Shown piece by piece: positions 34,808-43,215 of a stretch of 43,594 nt of DNA. The notes under the pieces were generated by a model. The model was not told the DNA's origin and searched no databases. It saw only the letters and a list, made by a program, of their open reading frames with translations. Source of the stretch: Verrucomicrobiota bacterium (GTDB taxonomy: Bacteria > Verrucomicrobiota > Verrucomicrobiia > JABWAM01). The stretch is from assembly GCA_023269615.1 (NCBI GenBank), contig JAHFSY010000032.1, forward strand, positions 1 to 43,594, in the 5' to 3' direction. The position numbers were made by a program, and so were the translations under genes. Numbering within the stretch: the stretch's first letter is position 1; the number at the start of each line of letters is the position of its first letter.

Positions 34808-37477
34808 TCAACCGACCACCACATTCACCAGTCTCCCTGGGACGACGACCATTTTGCGGACGGTTTTGCCGGAGATGAATTCCTTCACCCTTGGGTTTTC
34901 CATCGCCAGGGATTTGAGGGCATCCTCGCTGAGCGATCTGGTTCCGCGAACTTTATCGCGGATTTTCCCGTTCACCTGCAGCACGATTTCCACTTCGTTC
35001 TCGACGAGATACTGGTCACCGTATTTAGGCCACGGCTCGTAGGCCAGTGTTTCCTTTTCGCCCATTTTTGACCAGAGTTCCTCGGCCAGATGCGGGGCAA
35101 ATGGGGCGAGCAGGAGGAGGAAGGTCTTGAGCGTGCTCGACGGCCGATTGGGCCACGTCATTGCTTCATTCACGAAAACCATCATGGCGGAGATGGCGGT
35201 GTTGAACCCCATGGCGTCGAGATCCTGCGTCACTTTCCGGATCGTTTTGTGCAGCGTCGTGAGCTGGGTTGGGTTTGGGGCGTCGTTGTTGATGAGCGCG
35301 TGCAGTTTGATTTCTGTCATCGTCTTTTCTGCCGCGGCGTGATCGTTGCCAAGCATGGTCAGCTTTTGATCGAACGCCTCCAGGCTGGCTTCGTCGGCGA
35401 AGAGACGCCAGACGCGTCCGAGAAAACGGTACACGCCTTCCACGCCGGTCATGGTCCAGGGTTTCGTCTGTTCCAGAGGTCCCATGAACATTTCATAGAG
35501 GCGCATGGCATCGGCGCCGTATTCGGCGATCACGACATCGGGATTCACGACGTTGCCGCGCGACTTGGCCATTTTCTGGCCGTCCTCGCCCAGGATGGTT
35601 CCCTGGTTGACGAGTTTGTGAAAGGGTTCGGGCACGGGAACGTGTCCGAGATCGAAAAGCGCCTTGTGCCAGAAGCGGGAGTAGAGGAGATGGAGCACGG
35701 CATGCTCGGCGCCGCCGACGTACAGATCCACCCCTGCGGGGTGATTTGAGATTTGAGATTTGAGATTTGAGATTGGGGAGAGCCAGTATTCGGATTTTTT
35801 ATTGTCGCAGAAGGATGTCGGATTTTTGGGATCGAGATAGCGCAGGTAGTACCAGCAGGAGCCGGCCCATTGGGGCATGGTATTGGTTTCGCGCAGGGAA
35901 CCATCGGGGAGTTTGCGCCATTCCGTGGCTTTTGCGAGGGGCGGCTCGCCGGTGCCGGTGGGCTTGAAATCGCCCATCTCGGGGAGCTCGATGGGGAGTT
36001 GTGATGTCTCCATGGCGTGATGCTTGTCGGATTTCCATGCGATGGGGAAAGGTTCGCCCCAGTATCTCTGACGCGAGAAAAGCCAGTCGCGCAGTTTGTA
36101 CTGGATGGTTTTTTTGCCGAGAGATTTTTCCTCCAGCCAGGCGGTGATTTTCTTCTTCGCGTCGGGGGTGGCCAGGCCGGTGATCATTCCCGAGTTGATG
36201 TTCGTGCCGTCGCCCGTGAAGAGTTCGTCGGTCTTTGCTGAAGTCGGGGGCTGGACGACCTGGATGATCGGGATGTTGTATTTCTTTGCGAACGCCCAGT
36301 CGCGATCGTCGTGCGCGGGAACGGCCATGATCGCGCCAGTGCCGTAACCCATCATGACGTAATCGGCGATCCACACGGGGATTTTCTCGTCATTGACCGG
36401 GTTGATCGCATAAGCCCCGGTGAAGACACCGGTTTTCTCCTTCGCAAGCTGGCGATCCTGGTCGGACTTGGAGGAACATTCCTTGCGATAAGCAGCGACC
36501 GCTGATTTCTGTGCTGCAGTCGTGATCGTATCCACGAGTGAATGTTCCGGCGCGAGAACCATGAAGGTTGCGCCAAACAAGGTATCCGGTCGTGTGGTGA
36601 AGACCTCGATTTGAGATTTGAGATTTGAGATTTGAAATTTGACGGCTGCACCTTCAGACCTCCCGATCCAGTTTTTCTGCAACAGCTTGAGACCTTCCGG
36701 CCAATCGAGGGCGTCGAGGCCTTCGAGCAGGCGTTCCGCATAGGCGGTGATTCGCAGCATCCATTGGCGCATGGGGCGGCGCTCGACGGGGAATCCGCCC
36801 ACTTCGCTCTTGCCGTCAATCACCTCTTCATTGGCCAGCACGGTGCCAAGGTCGGGACACCAATTGACAGGGACTTCGGCGACGTAGGCCAGACGGACGG
36901 AGTCGGGATCGCTGCCGCGATAAGTGGAGATGGGTTCGGCCTTCTGCGTGGCAGGGTTGAACCACGCATGATAGAGCTGCAGGAAAATCCACTGCGTCCA
37001 TTTGAAATACTTCGGGTCCGTGGTGTCCACCTCGCGGTCCCAATCATAACTGAAACCGAGCGCCTGGATCTGACGGCGGAACGTGGCGATGTTTTCCTCC
37101 GTCGTCTTGCGCGGATGCTGTCCTGTCTTGATGGCGTATTGTTCCGCCGGAAGTCCGAAGGCGTCCCATCCCATCGGATGTAGAACGTGGCAGCCACGCA
37201 TCCGGTGGTAACGGCAGAGAATGTCGGTGGCGGTGTAACCCTCGGGATGTCCCACATGAAGTCCCGAGCCCGAAGGGTAGGGGAACATGTCGAGGATGTA
37301 GCGGCGCGGCGCATAGGGATCGGCCTTGGAAGGTGCGACAGGCTTTTTGTGACGGCGTCGGAAAGGATGCGAATCGGGCACCGGTTCGCCCGGATCAAAT
37401 GCGCGGAAAGTTTTCCGGTCAAGCCAGTCACGCTGCCATTTGGGCTCGATGAGGTGAAATGGATATTGTCGGCGCAT
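34808..37477 (-). CDS. leuS: Leucyl-tRNA synthetase with two in-frame heptad insertions
   Basis: The 889-residue class I enzyme charges tRNA-Leu. The HIGH motif is HVGH (74-77), the KMSKS motif is KMAKS (635-639), and the CP1 editing domain has [20 protein letters not shown] just after residue 290. Two heptad arrays are translated in frame as ISNLKSQI peptides: residues about 279-290 (just ahead of the editing-domain threonine-rich loop) and about 569-579 (just ahead of [12 protein letters not shown] in the catalytic domain). Both look like insertions at variable surface loops and leave all catalytic motifs intact. The N-terminal [17 protein letters not shown] stretch is also longer than in E. 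coli. It starts at ATG 37477. Confidence 0.97.
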   Translation of the reverse strand: MRRQYPFHLIEPKWQRDWLDRKTFRAFDPGEPVPDSHPFRRRHKKPVAPSKADPYAPRRYILDMFPYPSGSGLHVGHPEGYTATDILCRYHRMRGCHVLHPMGWDAFGLPAEQYAIKTGQHPRKTTEENIATFRRQIQALGFSYDWDREVDTTDPKYFKWTQWIFLQLYHAWFNPATQKAEPISTYRGSDPDSVRLAYVAEVPVNWCPDLGTVLANEEVIDGKSEVGGFPVERRPMRQWMLRITAYAERLLEGLDALDWPEGLKLLQKNWIGRSEGAAVKFQISNLKSQIEVFTTRPDTLFGATFMVLAPEHSLVDTITTAAQKSAVAAYRKECSSKSDQDRQLAKEKTGVFTGAYAINPVNDEKIPVWIADYVMMGYGTGAIMAVPAHDDRDWAFAKKYNIPIIQVVQPPTSAKTDELFTGDGTNINSGMITGLATPDAKKKITAWLEEKSLGKKTIQYKLRDWLFSRQRYWGEPFPIAWKSDKHHAMETSQLPIELPEMGDFKPTGTGEPPLAKATEWRKLPDGSLRETNTMPQWAGSCWYYLRYLDPKNPTSFCDNKKSEYWLSPISNLKSQISNHPAGVDLYVGGAEHAVLHLLYSRFWHKALFDLGHVPVPEPFHKLVNQGTILGEDGQKMAKSRGNVVNPDVVIAEYGADAMRLYEMFMGPLEQTKPWTMTGVEGVYRFLGRVWRLFADEASLEAFDQKLTMLGNDHAAAEKTMTEIKLHALINNDAPNPTQLTTLHKTIRKVTQDLDAMGFNTAISAMMVFVNEAMTWPNRPSSTLKTFLLLLAPFAPHLAEELWSKMGEKETLAYEPWPKYGDQYLVENEVEIVLQVNGKIRDKVRGTRSLSEDALKSLAMENPRVKEFISGKTVRKMVVVPGRLVNVVVG
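35743..35774. repeat. Heptad array n (GATTTGA x4) inside leuS
   Basis: Four perfect GATTTGA units plus GATT of a fifth, read in the leuS frame as [10 protein letters not shown]. Three heptads are 21 bases, so each set of three keeps the frame. Confidence 0.95.
36608..36642. repeat. Heptad array o (GATTTGA x5) inside leuS
   Basis: Four perfect GATTTGA units and one AATTTGA, read in the leuS frame as [10 protein letters not shown]. Same unit, same strand and same reading phase as array n, about 860 bases away. Confidence 0.95.
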
Positions 37478-37904
37478 GGGAACTCAATTCCATGCAGGAA
37501 AAACAGCGTGTGTGGCAAGAAGAACCGGGAGAAGGGACATGGTAGCAAACCACGGATGACGTAGATGGGCACGGATTCCAGCATGATCGGAATTGGCTTC
37601 TCTGCGATGGTCAGTGTTTCTTGTCCATGGCAGGCTTTTTCTGAAGCGTGGGGTTGAAGTCCGGAGATGCTTTGATTTTTTTTACTGATGGCATGCGAGC
37701 CGTTGCCAGCAGCGAACTCTGCACAGGCCCATCACGCCCGCCTGCGTGGCCGTAGCCACTTCGGCGTGGCGAAGGTCGGTCGCCGTTGGCAACGGCTCCT
37801 ACATTCCGGAGTATGATGCGGAGGCTATGGAATCCCAATCTGTGAAAATTCGTGTTCCATCTGTGGCCAAAATCATCCGTTTGGTCGGTTGAGATGCGGG
37901 GATT
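37478..37904. other. 427-base non-coding gap upstream of leuS
   Basis: No credible gene. The only short frames (for example a 27-codon lysine-rich one ending at 37611) have no features to support them. The gap holds the REP-like element at 37697-37803 and A/T runs (around 37674-37684). The leuS promoter should be here but none stands out. Confidence 0.55.
37697..37803. repeat. REP-like inverted repeat (GGCTCCTACA type), second copy
   Basis: GAGCCGTTGCCA (37697-37708) and TGGCAACGGCTC (37787-37798) are perfect inverse complements with an inner GC-rich part; the right edge CGGCTCCTACAT matches the edge of the element at 2637-2736. Confidence 0.65.
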
Positions 37905-38084
37905 TCAAGGACGGCTGGCGCGGTCTTCGCGGATGATTTCCTCGGAAGTTTTTCCACCCTCGACGATCGGGATGGAACGCAGAAGCGCCCAGTTCACCCG
38001 GAAAACCTTCGGCTTCTCCTGAACGATGGTGAGGCGGGGCTTTGGCTTGCCAACGCTGCGTGTGGATTTTGATTTCTGCTTCAT
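37905..38084 (-). CDS. Small basic orphan protein, antitoxin-like
   Basis: A 59-residue product from ATG 38084 (an ATG at 38102 adds six). The basic N-terminus (MKQKSKSTRSVGKPKPR) is followed by KVFRVNWALLRSIPIVEGGKTSEEIIREDR split over residues 27-57; the ending SEEIIREDR-x-x-R resembles C-termini of small type II antitoxins, but no toxin is adjacent on either side. It may be a solitary antitoxin, a remnant, or something else. The high Lys content and lack of any low-complexity pattern argue that it is coding. Confidence 0.5.
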   Translation of the reverse strand: MKQKSKSTRSVGKPKPRLTIVQEKPKVFRVNWALLRSIPIVEGGKTSEEIIREDRASRP

Positions 38085-38176
38085 GGTTGAATGTATCATC
38101 ATTTATATACATAGGCAAATTTTATTTACAATTCTTTTGGCTTCCAATGGCTGCCCGTTTTGTTTTTGGTGATTTG

Positions 38177-38773
38177 ATGAAGATCATTCTGGCGAGCGGG
38201 AATGCGCACAAGGCGCGGGAGATTGGGGAGATGGTGGGTTGTGCGGTGCTGACTTTGAAGGATGTGGGGTTTGAGGGGGAGATTGTGGAGGATGGGGAGA
38301 CGTTTGAGGAGAATGCGCGGATCAAGGTGATGGCGCTGGAAAAGTTTGTGCGTGGGTTTTCACGGTGGAAGGGGGAGGTTTTGCTGGCGGATGATTCTGG
38401 GCTGGAGGTTGATTGTTTGGGTGGCGCTCCCGGGGTGATCTCGGCGCGTTATGCGGGTTTGCCTTCGAGTGATACGGCGAACAATGCAAAGCTGATGGAG
38501 GCTCTGAAGGGGGTGCCGGGTCCGAAGCGGACGGCGCAGTTTCGTTGCGTGCTGGCAGCGAAGCTGGTTGGGGGTGATATGGAAATTTTTGAGGGGATCT
38601 GTCGCGGGAAGATTGGGTTTCGCGCGAGGGGCGCGAATGGGTTCGGGTACGATCCGTTTTTCTTTCCGGAAGGATTTTGCCGGACATTTGCCGAGATCGG
38701 GGCTGAGGAGAAGAACCGGGTGAGCCATCGTGCGCTTGCGATGGTGAAGTTCCGGGAGTGGCTGGGGCAGTGA
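38177..38773 (+). CDS. rdgB: XTP/dITP pyrophosphatase (RdgB/HAM1)
   Basis: The 198-residue protein clears non-canonical purine nucleoside triphosphates. SGNAHKAREI, GETFEENARIKV, DDSGLEVDCLGGAPGVISARYAG (about 71-93) and GFGYDPFFFPEG are the family signatures. ATG 38177 is preceded by GGTGA; ATG 38147 would add ten residues. Codon use is notably G/T-rich (TTG, GTT, GGG and GAT dominate), unlike most neighbours. It is a stand-alone gene followed by a composite palindrome. Confidence 0.93.
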   Translation: MKIILASGNAHKAREIGEMVGCAVLTLKDVGFEGEIVEDGETFEENARIKVMALEKFVRGFSRWKGEVLLADDSGLEVDCLGGAPGVISARYAGLPSSDTANNAKLMEALKGVPGPKRTAQFRCVLAAKLVGGDMEIFEGICRGKIGFRARGANGFGYDPFFFPEGFCRTFAEIGAEEKNRVSHRALAMVKFREWLGQ

Positions 38774-38779
38774 ACATGT

Positions 38780-38800
38780 AGGCATGGAACATGGAACATT
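38780..38800. repeat. Heptad array q (GAACATG-like, 3 units)
   Basis: Three units (AGGCATG, GAACATG, GAACATT), beginning six bases after the rdgB stop; one more CATG sits upstream, one base out of phase. Confidence 0.65.
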
Positions 38801-38818
38801 TCGGAGAGGACCCTTTTG

Positions 38819-38963
38819 CCCGATTTCTCCGCAGATTAACGCAGAATGACGCAGATTTCAGAAAACGAAACTTTTCACGCAGCGCGTCGCGCTGCGTGAA
38901 AATCCGACTTTGCGACTTTGCGACTTTGCGCGAGACTCTCCGAAAATCTGCGGAGAAATCGGG
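38819..38963. repeat. Composite palindrome 3 (CGCAGATT arms, GACTTTGC units, 14-bp hairpin)
   Basis: Outer arms 38819-38837 and 38945-38963 are perfect inverse complements (19 bases) ending in CGCAGATT; the left side continues as CGCAGATTAA, CGCAGAATGA, CGCAGATTTC (10-bp period). Inside are a 14-bp hairpin TTTTCACGCAGCGC (38872-38885 and 38889-38902) and three GACTTTGC units (8-bp period, 38906-38929). It lies between converging rdgB and the DUF2851 gene. Confidence 0.85.
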
Positions 38964-38978
38964 AACAAGGGGTGTCCG

Positions 38979-40244
38979 TCATCTTAGCGTTGTATCTGGG
39001 AGGAGGAGTTCGAAGTCTTGAAACATCTGGATGAGGCCTTGTTGATCGATGGTTCTCCTCGGACGGGGCAAACCCAGTTCGTGGGCGATCTGGCGCGAGG
39101 CGCGGTTGGGGGAGGCGGCGGGGAGGCGCTTGTAGAATTCCATGATGAGATCCGTGTTCCCGCCCGATGTGGCGGCGCAGAAGGGGAGGATGACGTTGGT
39201 GATGATTTCCATCCAGCGCGACGGGCCGAGGATGGCGACGGGTTTTGCGAGACATTTTCCGTCGAGGCGATAATGGCGCGACCAGTAGGGATGGTGGATG
39301 GCTGGGACACGACGAAGAATTTTTGTATCGCACGTCATGTCCTGGAACCATCGGGCGGGCGAGGGGTGGCATTCGGTGAGGAGGGCGAGCGCGGCGAGGC
39401 GTCGGTGCGGATGATTTGCAGGCCGTACCTGGCTGCAACGCAGGGGGCGCTGGTGCGCGTGCTGAAGAAGTATCTCGATTTTTTCGTCTGTGGTGCGCAG
39501 GCGGCTGAGATTGGAGTGCGTGACGGTTTGTGCGAGTTCGCTGAAGGCGTGTTTATTGTGCTTGTAGCCGAGGGCGCGGGCGAGGAGCTGGTAGGCGGCC
39601 TGGTCTGCACCGTGAGCGGAGATTTGTACGGTAATGCCTGCGCATTTCTGTTCGAAGCGGAAGCGGCCTGCCGATTCGACATAATCGGCCATATCCGCGG
39701 GCGGGAGCCGCAGCAGCGGGGAGGGGCGGCCGAGCATGCGGTTGGGTGAAAACGGATAGCGGTCAGGATCGAGGGATTCGGCAAGCTCGTCCATGGAACA
39801 CTGGAGAAGCGGATGCAGGACGAGCTGCGGCACGGGGTGGCCTTCATGGGTGACGAGGCGAGGCGTCGGTCCGTAATCCCAGAGGCAGACGTCGAGCAGA
39901 ACGTGGTTGTACGCGGGGTTGAGGTCGTGGCGGTGGTCGTTCCATCCGGTGGAGTGAACATGGATTTCGACATCGCCTCGGATCTCCCTGCCATCCATCT
40001 CGATGAAAGCGTCGGTGAAATCCGGGCCGCCTTCGCCGTTCCAGCGCCCGGGGTGGATGATTCGCAGGAGCTTGCCGTTGCGCGTCTGGAGGTGTGAGGT
40101 GTCGAAGATCTGGTTGGCCCAGATGGCCTGGATGAGGCGTTCCGAGATGGGGATCGGGTCATGAAAATCGGCAGGTTCGCGCAAGCTGAGGGGGGCGGGT
40201 AGATGGTGCTTGCGGAGATCGGCGTACAAGGTGGATGTGATCAT
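38979..40244 (-). CDS. DUF2851 family protein
   Basis: The 421-residue protein fits DUF2851, a family of unknown function seen in Bacteroidota, Verrucomicrobiota and some Chloroflexota: RNGKLLRIIHPGRWNGEGGPDF, GREIRGDVEIHVHSTGWNDHRHD and NHVLLDVCLW (around residues 55-150). The pattern GPDF...GDVEIHV resembles a PD-(D/E)xK-like nuclease core (an inference from motif spacing). The start is ATG 40244; the open frame upstream to 40367 runs through the divergent promoter region and is rejected. No operon partner is seen. Confidence 0.85.
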   Translation of the reverse strand: MITSTLYADLRKHHLPAPLSLREPADFHDPIPISERLIQAIWANQIFDTSHLQTRNGKLLRIIHPGRWNGEGGPDFTDAFIEMDGREIRGDVEIHVHSTGWNDHRHDLNPAYNHVLLDVCLWDYGPTPRLVTHEGHPVPQLVLHPLLQCSMDELAESLDPDRYPFSPNRMLGRPSPLLRLPPADMADYVESAGRFRFEQKCAGITVQISAHGADQAAYQLLARALGYKHNKHAFSELAQTVTHSNLSRLRTTDEKIEILLQHAHQRPLRCSQVRPANHPHRRLAALALLTECHPSPARWFQDMTCDTKILRRVPAIHHPYWSRHYRLDGKCLAKPVAILGPSRWMEIITNVILPFCAATSGGNTDLIMEFYKRLPAASPNRASRQIAHELGLPRPRRTIDQQGLIQMFQDFELLLPDTTLR

Positions 40245-40307
40245 ATATAGACACAAGATGATCGTGTCATGATTTGCAATCATCATTTGAATGCGGTGCG
40301 GAACTTT

Positions 40308-40336
40308 TTGCCAAAGCGGGGGTGATCGGTTATAAG
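40308..40336 (+). promoter_or_regulatory. Predicted sigma70 promoter of the APC permease gene
   Basis: TTGCCA (40308-40313), 17 bases, TATAAG (40331-40336): a good promoter in the divergent region between the DUF2851 gene and the permease. Transcription would start near 40343 and give a leader of about 55 bases. Confidence 0.6.
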
Positions 40337-40357
40337 CTTCGGCTCTCCAAAACATCC

Positions 40358-40405
40358 ATGCGTCCATTTACTTCGAAAACCCGCCGGATTTCCCATTGTG
40401 GATAA
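40358..40405 (+). CDS. Possible leader peptide overlapping the permease start
   Basis: ATG CGT ... GGA TAA encodes 15 residues (MRPFTSKTRRISHCG). It lies 15 bases after the predicted transcript start and its stop overlaps the GTG start of the permease by eight bases, an arrangement that could couple translation. Short ORFs occur by chance, and there is no conservation data here. Confidence 0.25.
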   Translation: MRPFTSKTRRISHCG

Positions 40406-42212
40406 CGTTGCCGTTCATCGTCCGAGGAACGTGGACTGGAAGCGCGCCGCCGCGCTGCTGTATGGCGATTGGGGGACGAGCAAGGCGTATGTCATCGGGC
40501 TGGCATTTGTCGCGGCGAAGTTTGCCTCGCTGCCGATCATCCTTGCGGTGTGCGCGTTGACGGCGGTGGTGGCGTACAATTACGTGATCATCTGCAAGAA
40601 TTTTCCCGATGGCGGCGGAGTCTATTCGGCGGCGCGGGACCAGAGCCGCGTCCTGGCGGTGATTGGCGCGCTCCTGTTGGTGGCGGACCTGACGGTGACG
40701 GCGGCGCTGAGCGGGTGGGCTGCGCTCAGTTATTTTGGAGTGCCCTCCGTTTACACCTCGTTGGCCACCGTATGCGCGATCATCATCGTGGGTGCGATCA
40801 ATTCCTTTGGGCCCAAGCACAGCGGGAGCATGGCGGTGTCGCTGGCGGTACCCACGGCGATCGTGGTGGTGGTGATCATTGCATTGAGCGCTCCCTTTTT
40901 GACGACCGCCCACCTGGAGCCGACGCACGACAGCTTTCGTCATAATTGGGCGGCCTTCGTCGGCGTGATCCTTGCACTGAGCGGCGTGGAGGCGATCGCC
41001 AATCTGACTGGCGTGATGAAGCTTGACCCGGGGAGCACGCCGGACCAGCCGAAGGTGGGGATCACATCTCATCGCGCGATCTGGGTGGTGGCGGTCGAGG
41101 TGGTGCTCGGCACCGCGTTGCTTGGATGGGCGATGCTTTCGCTGCCGCATTCCATGGAGGCAGAAATTCTCAGGCGGCAGGAGGACATGCTGCGTTTTCT
41201 CGGCGAGCACTACGGGGCGGAATTGTTCGGGGTGCCTTTTGGCCATCTGATGGGGATTGTGATCGGGACCGTGGTCGGGCTCCTGCTGCTTAGCGCCGTC
41301 AACACCGCCATCGTGGCATTGATCGGCTTGATTTACATGATGGCGCGCGACGGGGAGATGCCGAAGACATTCACGCGTCTCAATTCCCATGGCGTTCCCA
41401 TCGCCCCCCTGTTGATCGCCATCGTCCTGCCGGTGGTCGTGGTGGTGATGACGAACAAGTTTGAAGATCTCGCCGCGTTGTACGCGATCGGCGTGGTGGG
41501 CGCCATCGCGGTCAATCTTGGCGCGTGTACGTTCAACATCAAACTGCACATGCATGTGTACGAGAGGATCGTGATGGGCTTCACGTTCCTGGTGCTGGTG
41601 GCGATCGAGCTGACGATTGCGAAGACGAAGCCGGACGCCCTGTTTTTCGCCTGCTGCATCCTGAGCGGCGGCATGGGATTGCGCATGTACAGCCAGAAGC
41701 GGGCGGGGCTGGAGACGGTGACCGTGCATCGGGATGTGGCCGAGGCATTTTCGCCCGCAGCCACGGCCCGGCTGCAGCTCAGGCTTGATACCGGGCAGAA
41801 GATCCTTGTTGCGGCGCGGGGGCTCACTCCCGTGTTGCGTTACGCGCTGGAGGAGACACGGTTGCGGAAGGCGACGCTCTACGTGTTGTTTGTGAGGGAG
41901 CTTGCGGTGTCCATGCCTGCGCCCGTGGTCGAGCGCACGACGCCTCGCTGGCAGGAGGATTCGCAGGCAGCGGCGATCATGTACGGGATGATTGATCTGG
42001 CCAAGCAGCACGGGGTAAGTGTGGTTCCGTTGTACGCGGTGAGCGAAGACCCGGCCGGGACGATCCTTGATCTCTCCGCGCTGCTGGGGATTGATTTCCT
42101 GCTGCTGGGCGCTTCGCGGCGGCGATTCTTCACCCAGTTGATCCGCGGGGATGTGATTGAAAACGTGGCGCGTGACCTGCCCGAGAACATCCAGCTGCTC
42201 ATTCACGGGTGA
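40398..42212 (+). CDS. APC-superfamily permease with C-terminal Usp-like domain
   Basis: The 604-residue protein has about 12 membrane spans (residues about 25-435) of the amino acid-polyamine-organocation family: the N-terminal LYGDWGTSKAYVIGLAF, FPDGGGVYSAARDQS, and VNTAIVALIGLIYMMARDGEMPKTF (around 308-332) are typical. From about residue 455 a soluble universal-stress-like domain follows (KILVAARG, FLLLGASRRRFFTQLIRGDVIENVAR, ending LPENIQLLIHG). It probably moves an amino acid or organic cation; the soluble domain may regulate it by nucleotide binding (inference). The start is GTG 40398; no good ribosome site. A 15-residue open frame (ATG 40358) overlaps this start and may be a leader peptide. 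Confidence 0.85.
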   Translation: MDNVAVHRPRNVDWKRAAALLYGDWGTSKAYVIGLAFVAAKFASLPIILAVCALTAVVAYNYVIICKNFPDGGGVYSAARDQSRVLAVIGALLLVADLTVTAALSGWAALSYFGVPSVYTSLATVCAIIIVGAINSFGPKHSGSMAVSLAVPTAIVVVVIIALSAPFLTTAHLEPTHDSFRHNWAAFVGVILALSGVEAIANLTGVMKLDPGSTPDQPKVGITSHRAIWVVAVEVVLGTALLGWAMLSLPHSMEAEILRRQEDMLRFLGEHYGAELFGVPFGHLMGIVIGTVVGLLLLSAVNTAIVALIGLIYMMARDGEMPKTFTRLNSHGVPIAPLLIAIVLPVVVVVMTNKFEDLAALYAIGVVGAIAVNLGACTFNIKLHMHVYERIVMGFTFLVLVAIELTIAKTKPDALFFACCILSGGMGLRMYSQKRAGLETVTVHRDVAEAFSPAATARLQLRLDTGQKILVAARGLTPVLRYALEETRLRKATLYVLFVRELAVSMPAPVVERTTPRWQEDSQAAAIMYGMIDLAKQHGVSVVPLYAVSEDPAGTILDLSALLGIDFLLLGASRRRFFTQLIRGDVIENVARDLPENIQLLIHG

Positions 42213-42276
42213 AAAAAGACTTGTCGAATATTTGTGTGTTCACTAAGGAGAGAGTTCCTTAAGGTACGACGACATC

Positions 42277-43215
42277 ATGATCCAGGTTGATAATCTTGTA
42301 AAACGCTATGCGGGTTTCACCGCGATTCATGGGCTGACCTTTTCAGTCCAGAAGGGCGAGATCGTGGGATTTCTCGGCCCCAACGGCGCGGGAAAGAGCA
42401 CCACGATGAGGATCCTTTCCTGCTTCATGCCCGCGTCATCAGGACGCGCGATCGTGGCCGGGTACGACATTTACGAAAAATCCCTCGAGGTCCGTAAAAA
42501 AATCGGCTACCTGCCCGAGAATGTGCCGCTTTATCCCGAGATGCGGGTGAATGAGTACCTGCATTTTCGCGCCGCCTTGAAGGGGGTCCCGCGCGCCCGC
42601 CGCCGCTCGCAGGTCGAGAAGGTGAGCGAGCAGTGTGGAATTGCGGACGTCTCGCGCAAGATCATCGGCCATCTTTCGAAAGGCTATCGCCAGCGGGTGG
42701 GGCTGGCGGACACGCTCGTCCACGATCCCGACCTCGTGATCCTTGACGAGCCGACCATCGGGCTGGACCCGAACCAGATCCGCCAGGTGCGGGAGCTCAT
42801 CAAGAACCTCGGCAAGTCGCACACCATCCTTCTTTCCACCCACATTCTGCCCGAGGTGGAGATGACATGCTCCCGCGTGATCATCATCAACAAGGGCCGC
42901 ATCGTGGCGAGCGACACGGCGGAAAACCTCAAGCGCATGCGCATGGGCGGGTGCGAGACGGTGATTGAGCTCAAGGCGGATTCCGAGACAGCCGTGCGCG
43001 AATTTTCCGCCATGAGCGGCGTGAACCATGTGGATGTGAGCCGCCAGGATGATGGCTATTGCAAGCTGGTGCTGCATCCGAAACAGGACGAGGATTTGCG
43101 CGAGCCGGCCTACAACCGCATCCGGGAAAAGGGATGGGCGCTTCGCGAGCTGACGCGGCGCAGCCAGACACTTGAGGATGTCTTCGTGCAGATCACGACG
43201 GAGGACGACGCATGA
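42277..43215 (+). CDS. ABC transporter ATP-binding protein (GldA-like)
   Basis: The 312-residue ATPase has Walker A GPNGAGKST (34-42), the signature LSKGYRQRVGLA, Walker B LVILDEPT (153-160), and the switch His in LLSTHIL. The C-terminal region (about 220-312) matches the extension of GldA/NosF-type exporters of the ABC-2 class. The next gene overlaps by ATGA and is a matching permease. In Bacteroidota GldA/F/G take part in gliding motility; in other phyla the same pair precedes DUF4340/Gld-like auxiliary subunits and has an unknown export role. The ribosome site AAGG lies about 12 bases ahead of ATG 42277. Confidence 0.92.
   Translation: MIQVDNLVKRYAGFTAIHGLTFSVQKGEIVGFLGPNGAGKSTTMRILSCFMPASSGRAIVAGYDIYEKSLEVRKKIGYLPENVPLYPEMRVNEYLHFRAALKGVPRARRRSQVEKVSEQCGIADVSRKIIGHLSKGYRQRVGLADTLVHDPDLVILDEPTIGLDPNQIRQVRELIKNLGKSHTILLSTHILPEVEMTCSRVIIINKGRIVASDTAENLKRMRMGGCETVIELKADSETAVREFSAMSGVNHVDVSRQDDGYCKLVLHPKQDEDLREPAYNRIREKGWALRELTRRSQTLEDVFVQITTEDDA

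Noticed and set aside
35573..35575. Loss of the KMSKS motif in leuS (KMAKS)
   Set aside because: KMAKS occurs in functional class I synthetases, and the rest of the enzyme is intact.
37611..37838. 75-residue leftward frame
   Set aside because: Most of it translates the REP-like element; the remaining 27 codons are too short to support.
40368..42206. 612-residue His/Arg-rich open frame opposite the APC permease
   Set aside because: His/Arg/Gln-rich composition is what the reverse strand of a membrane-protein gene yields; no motif supports it.
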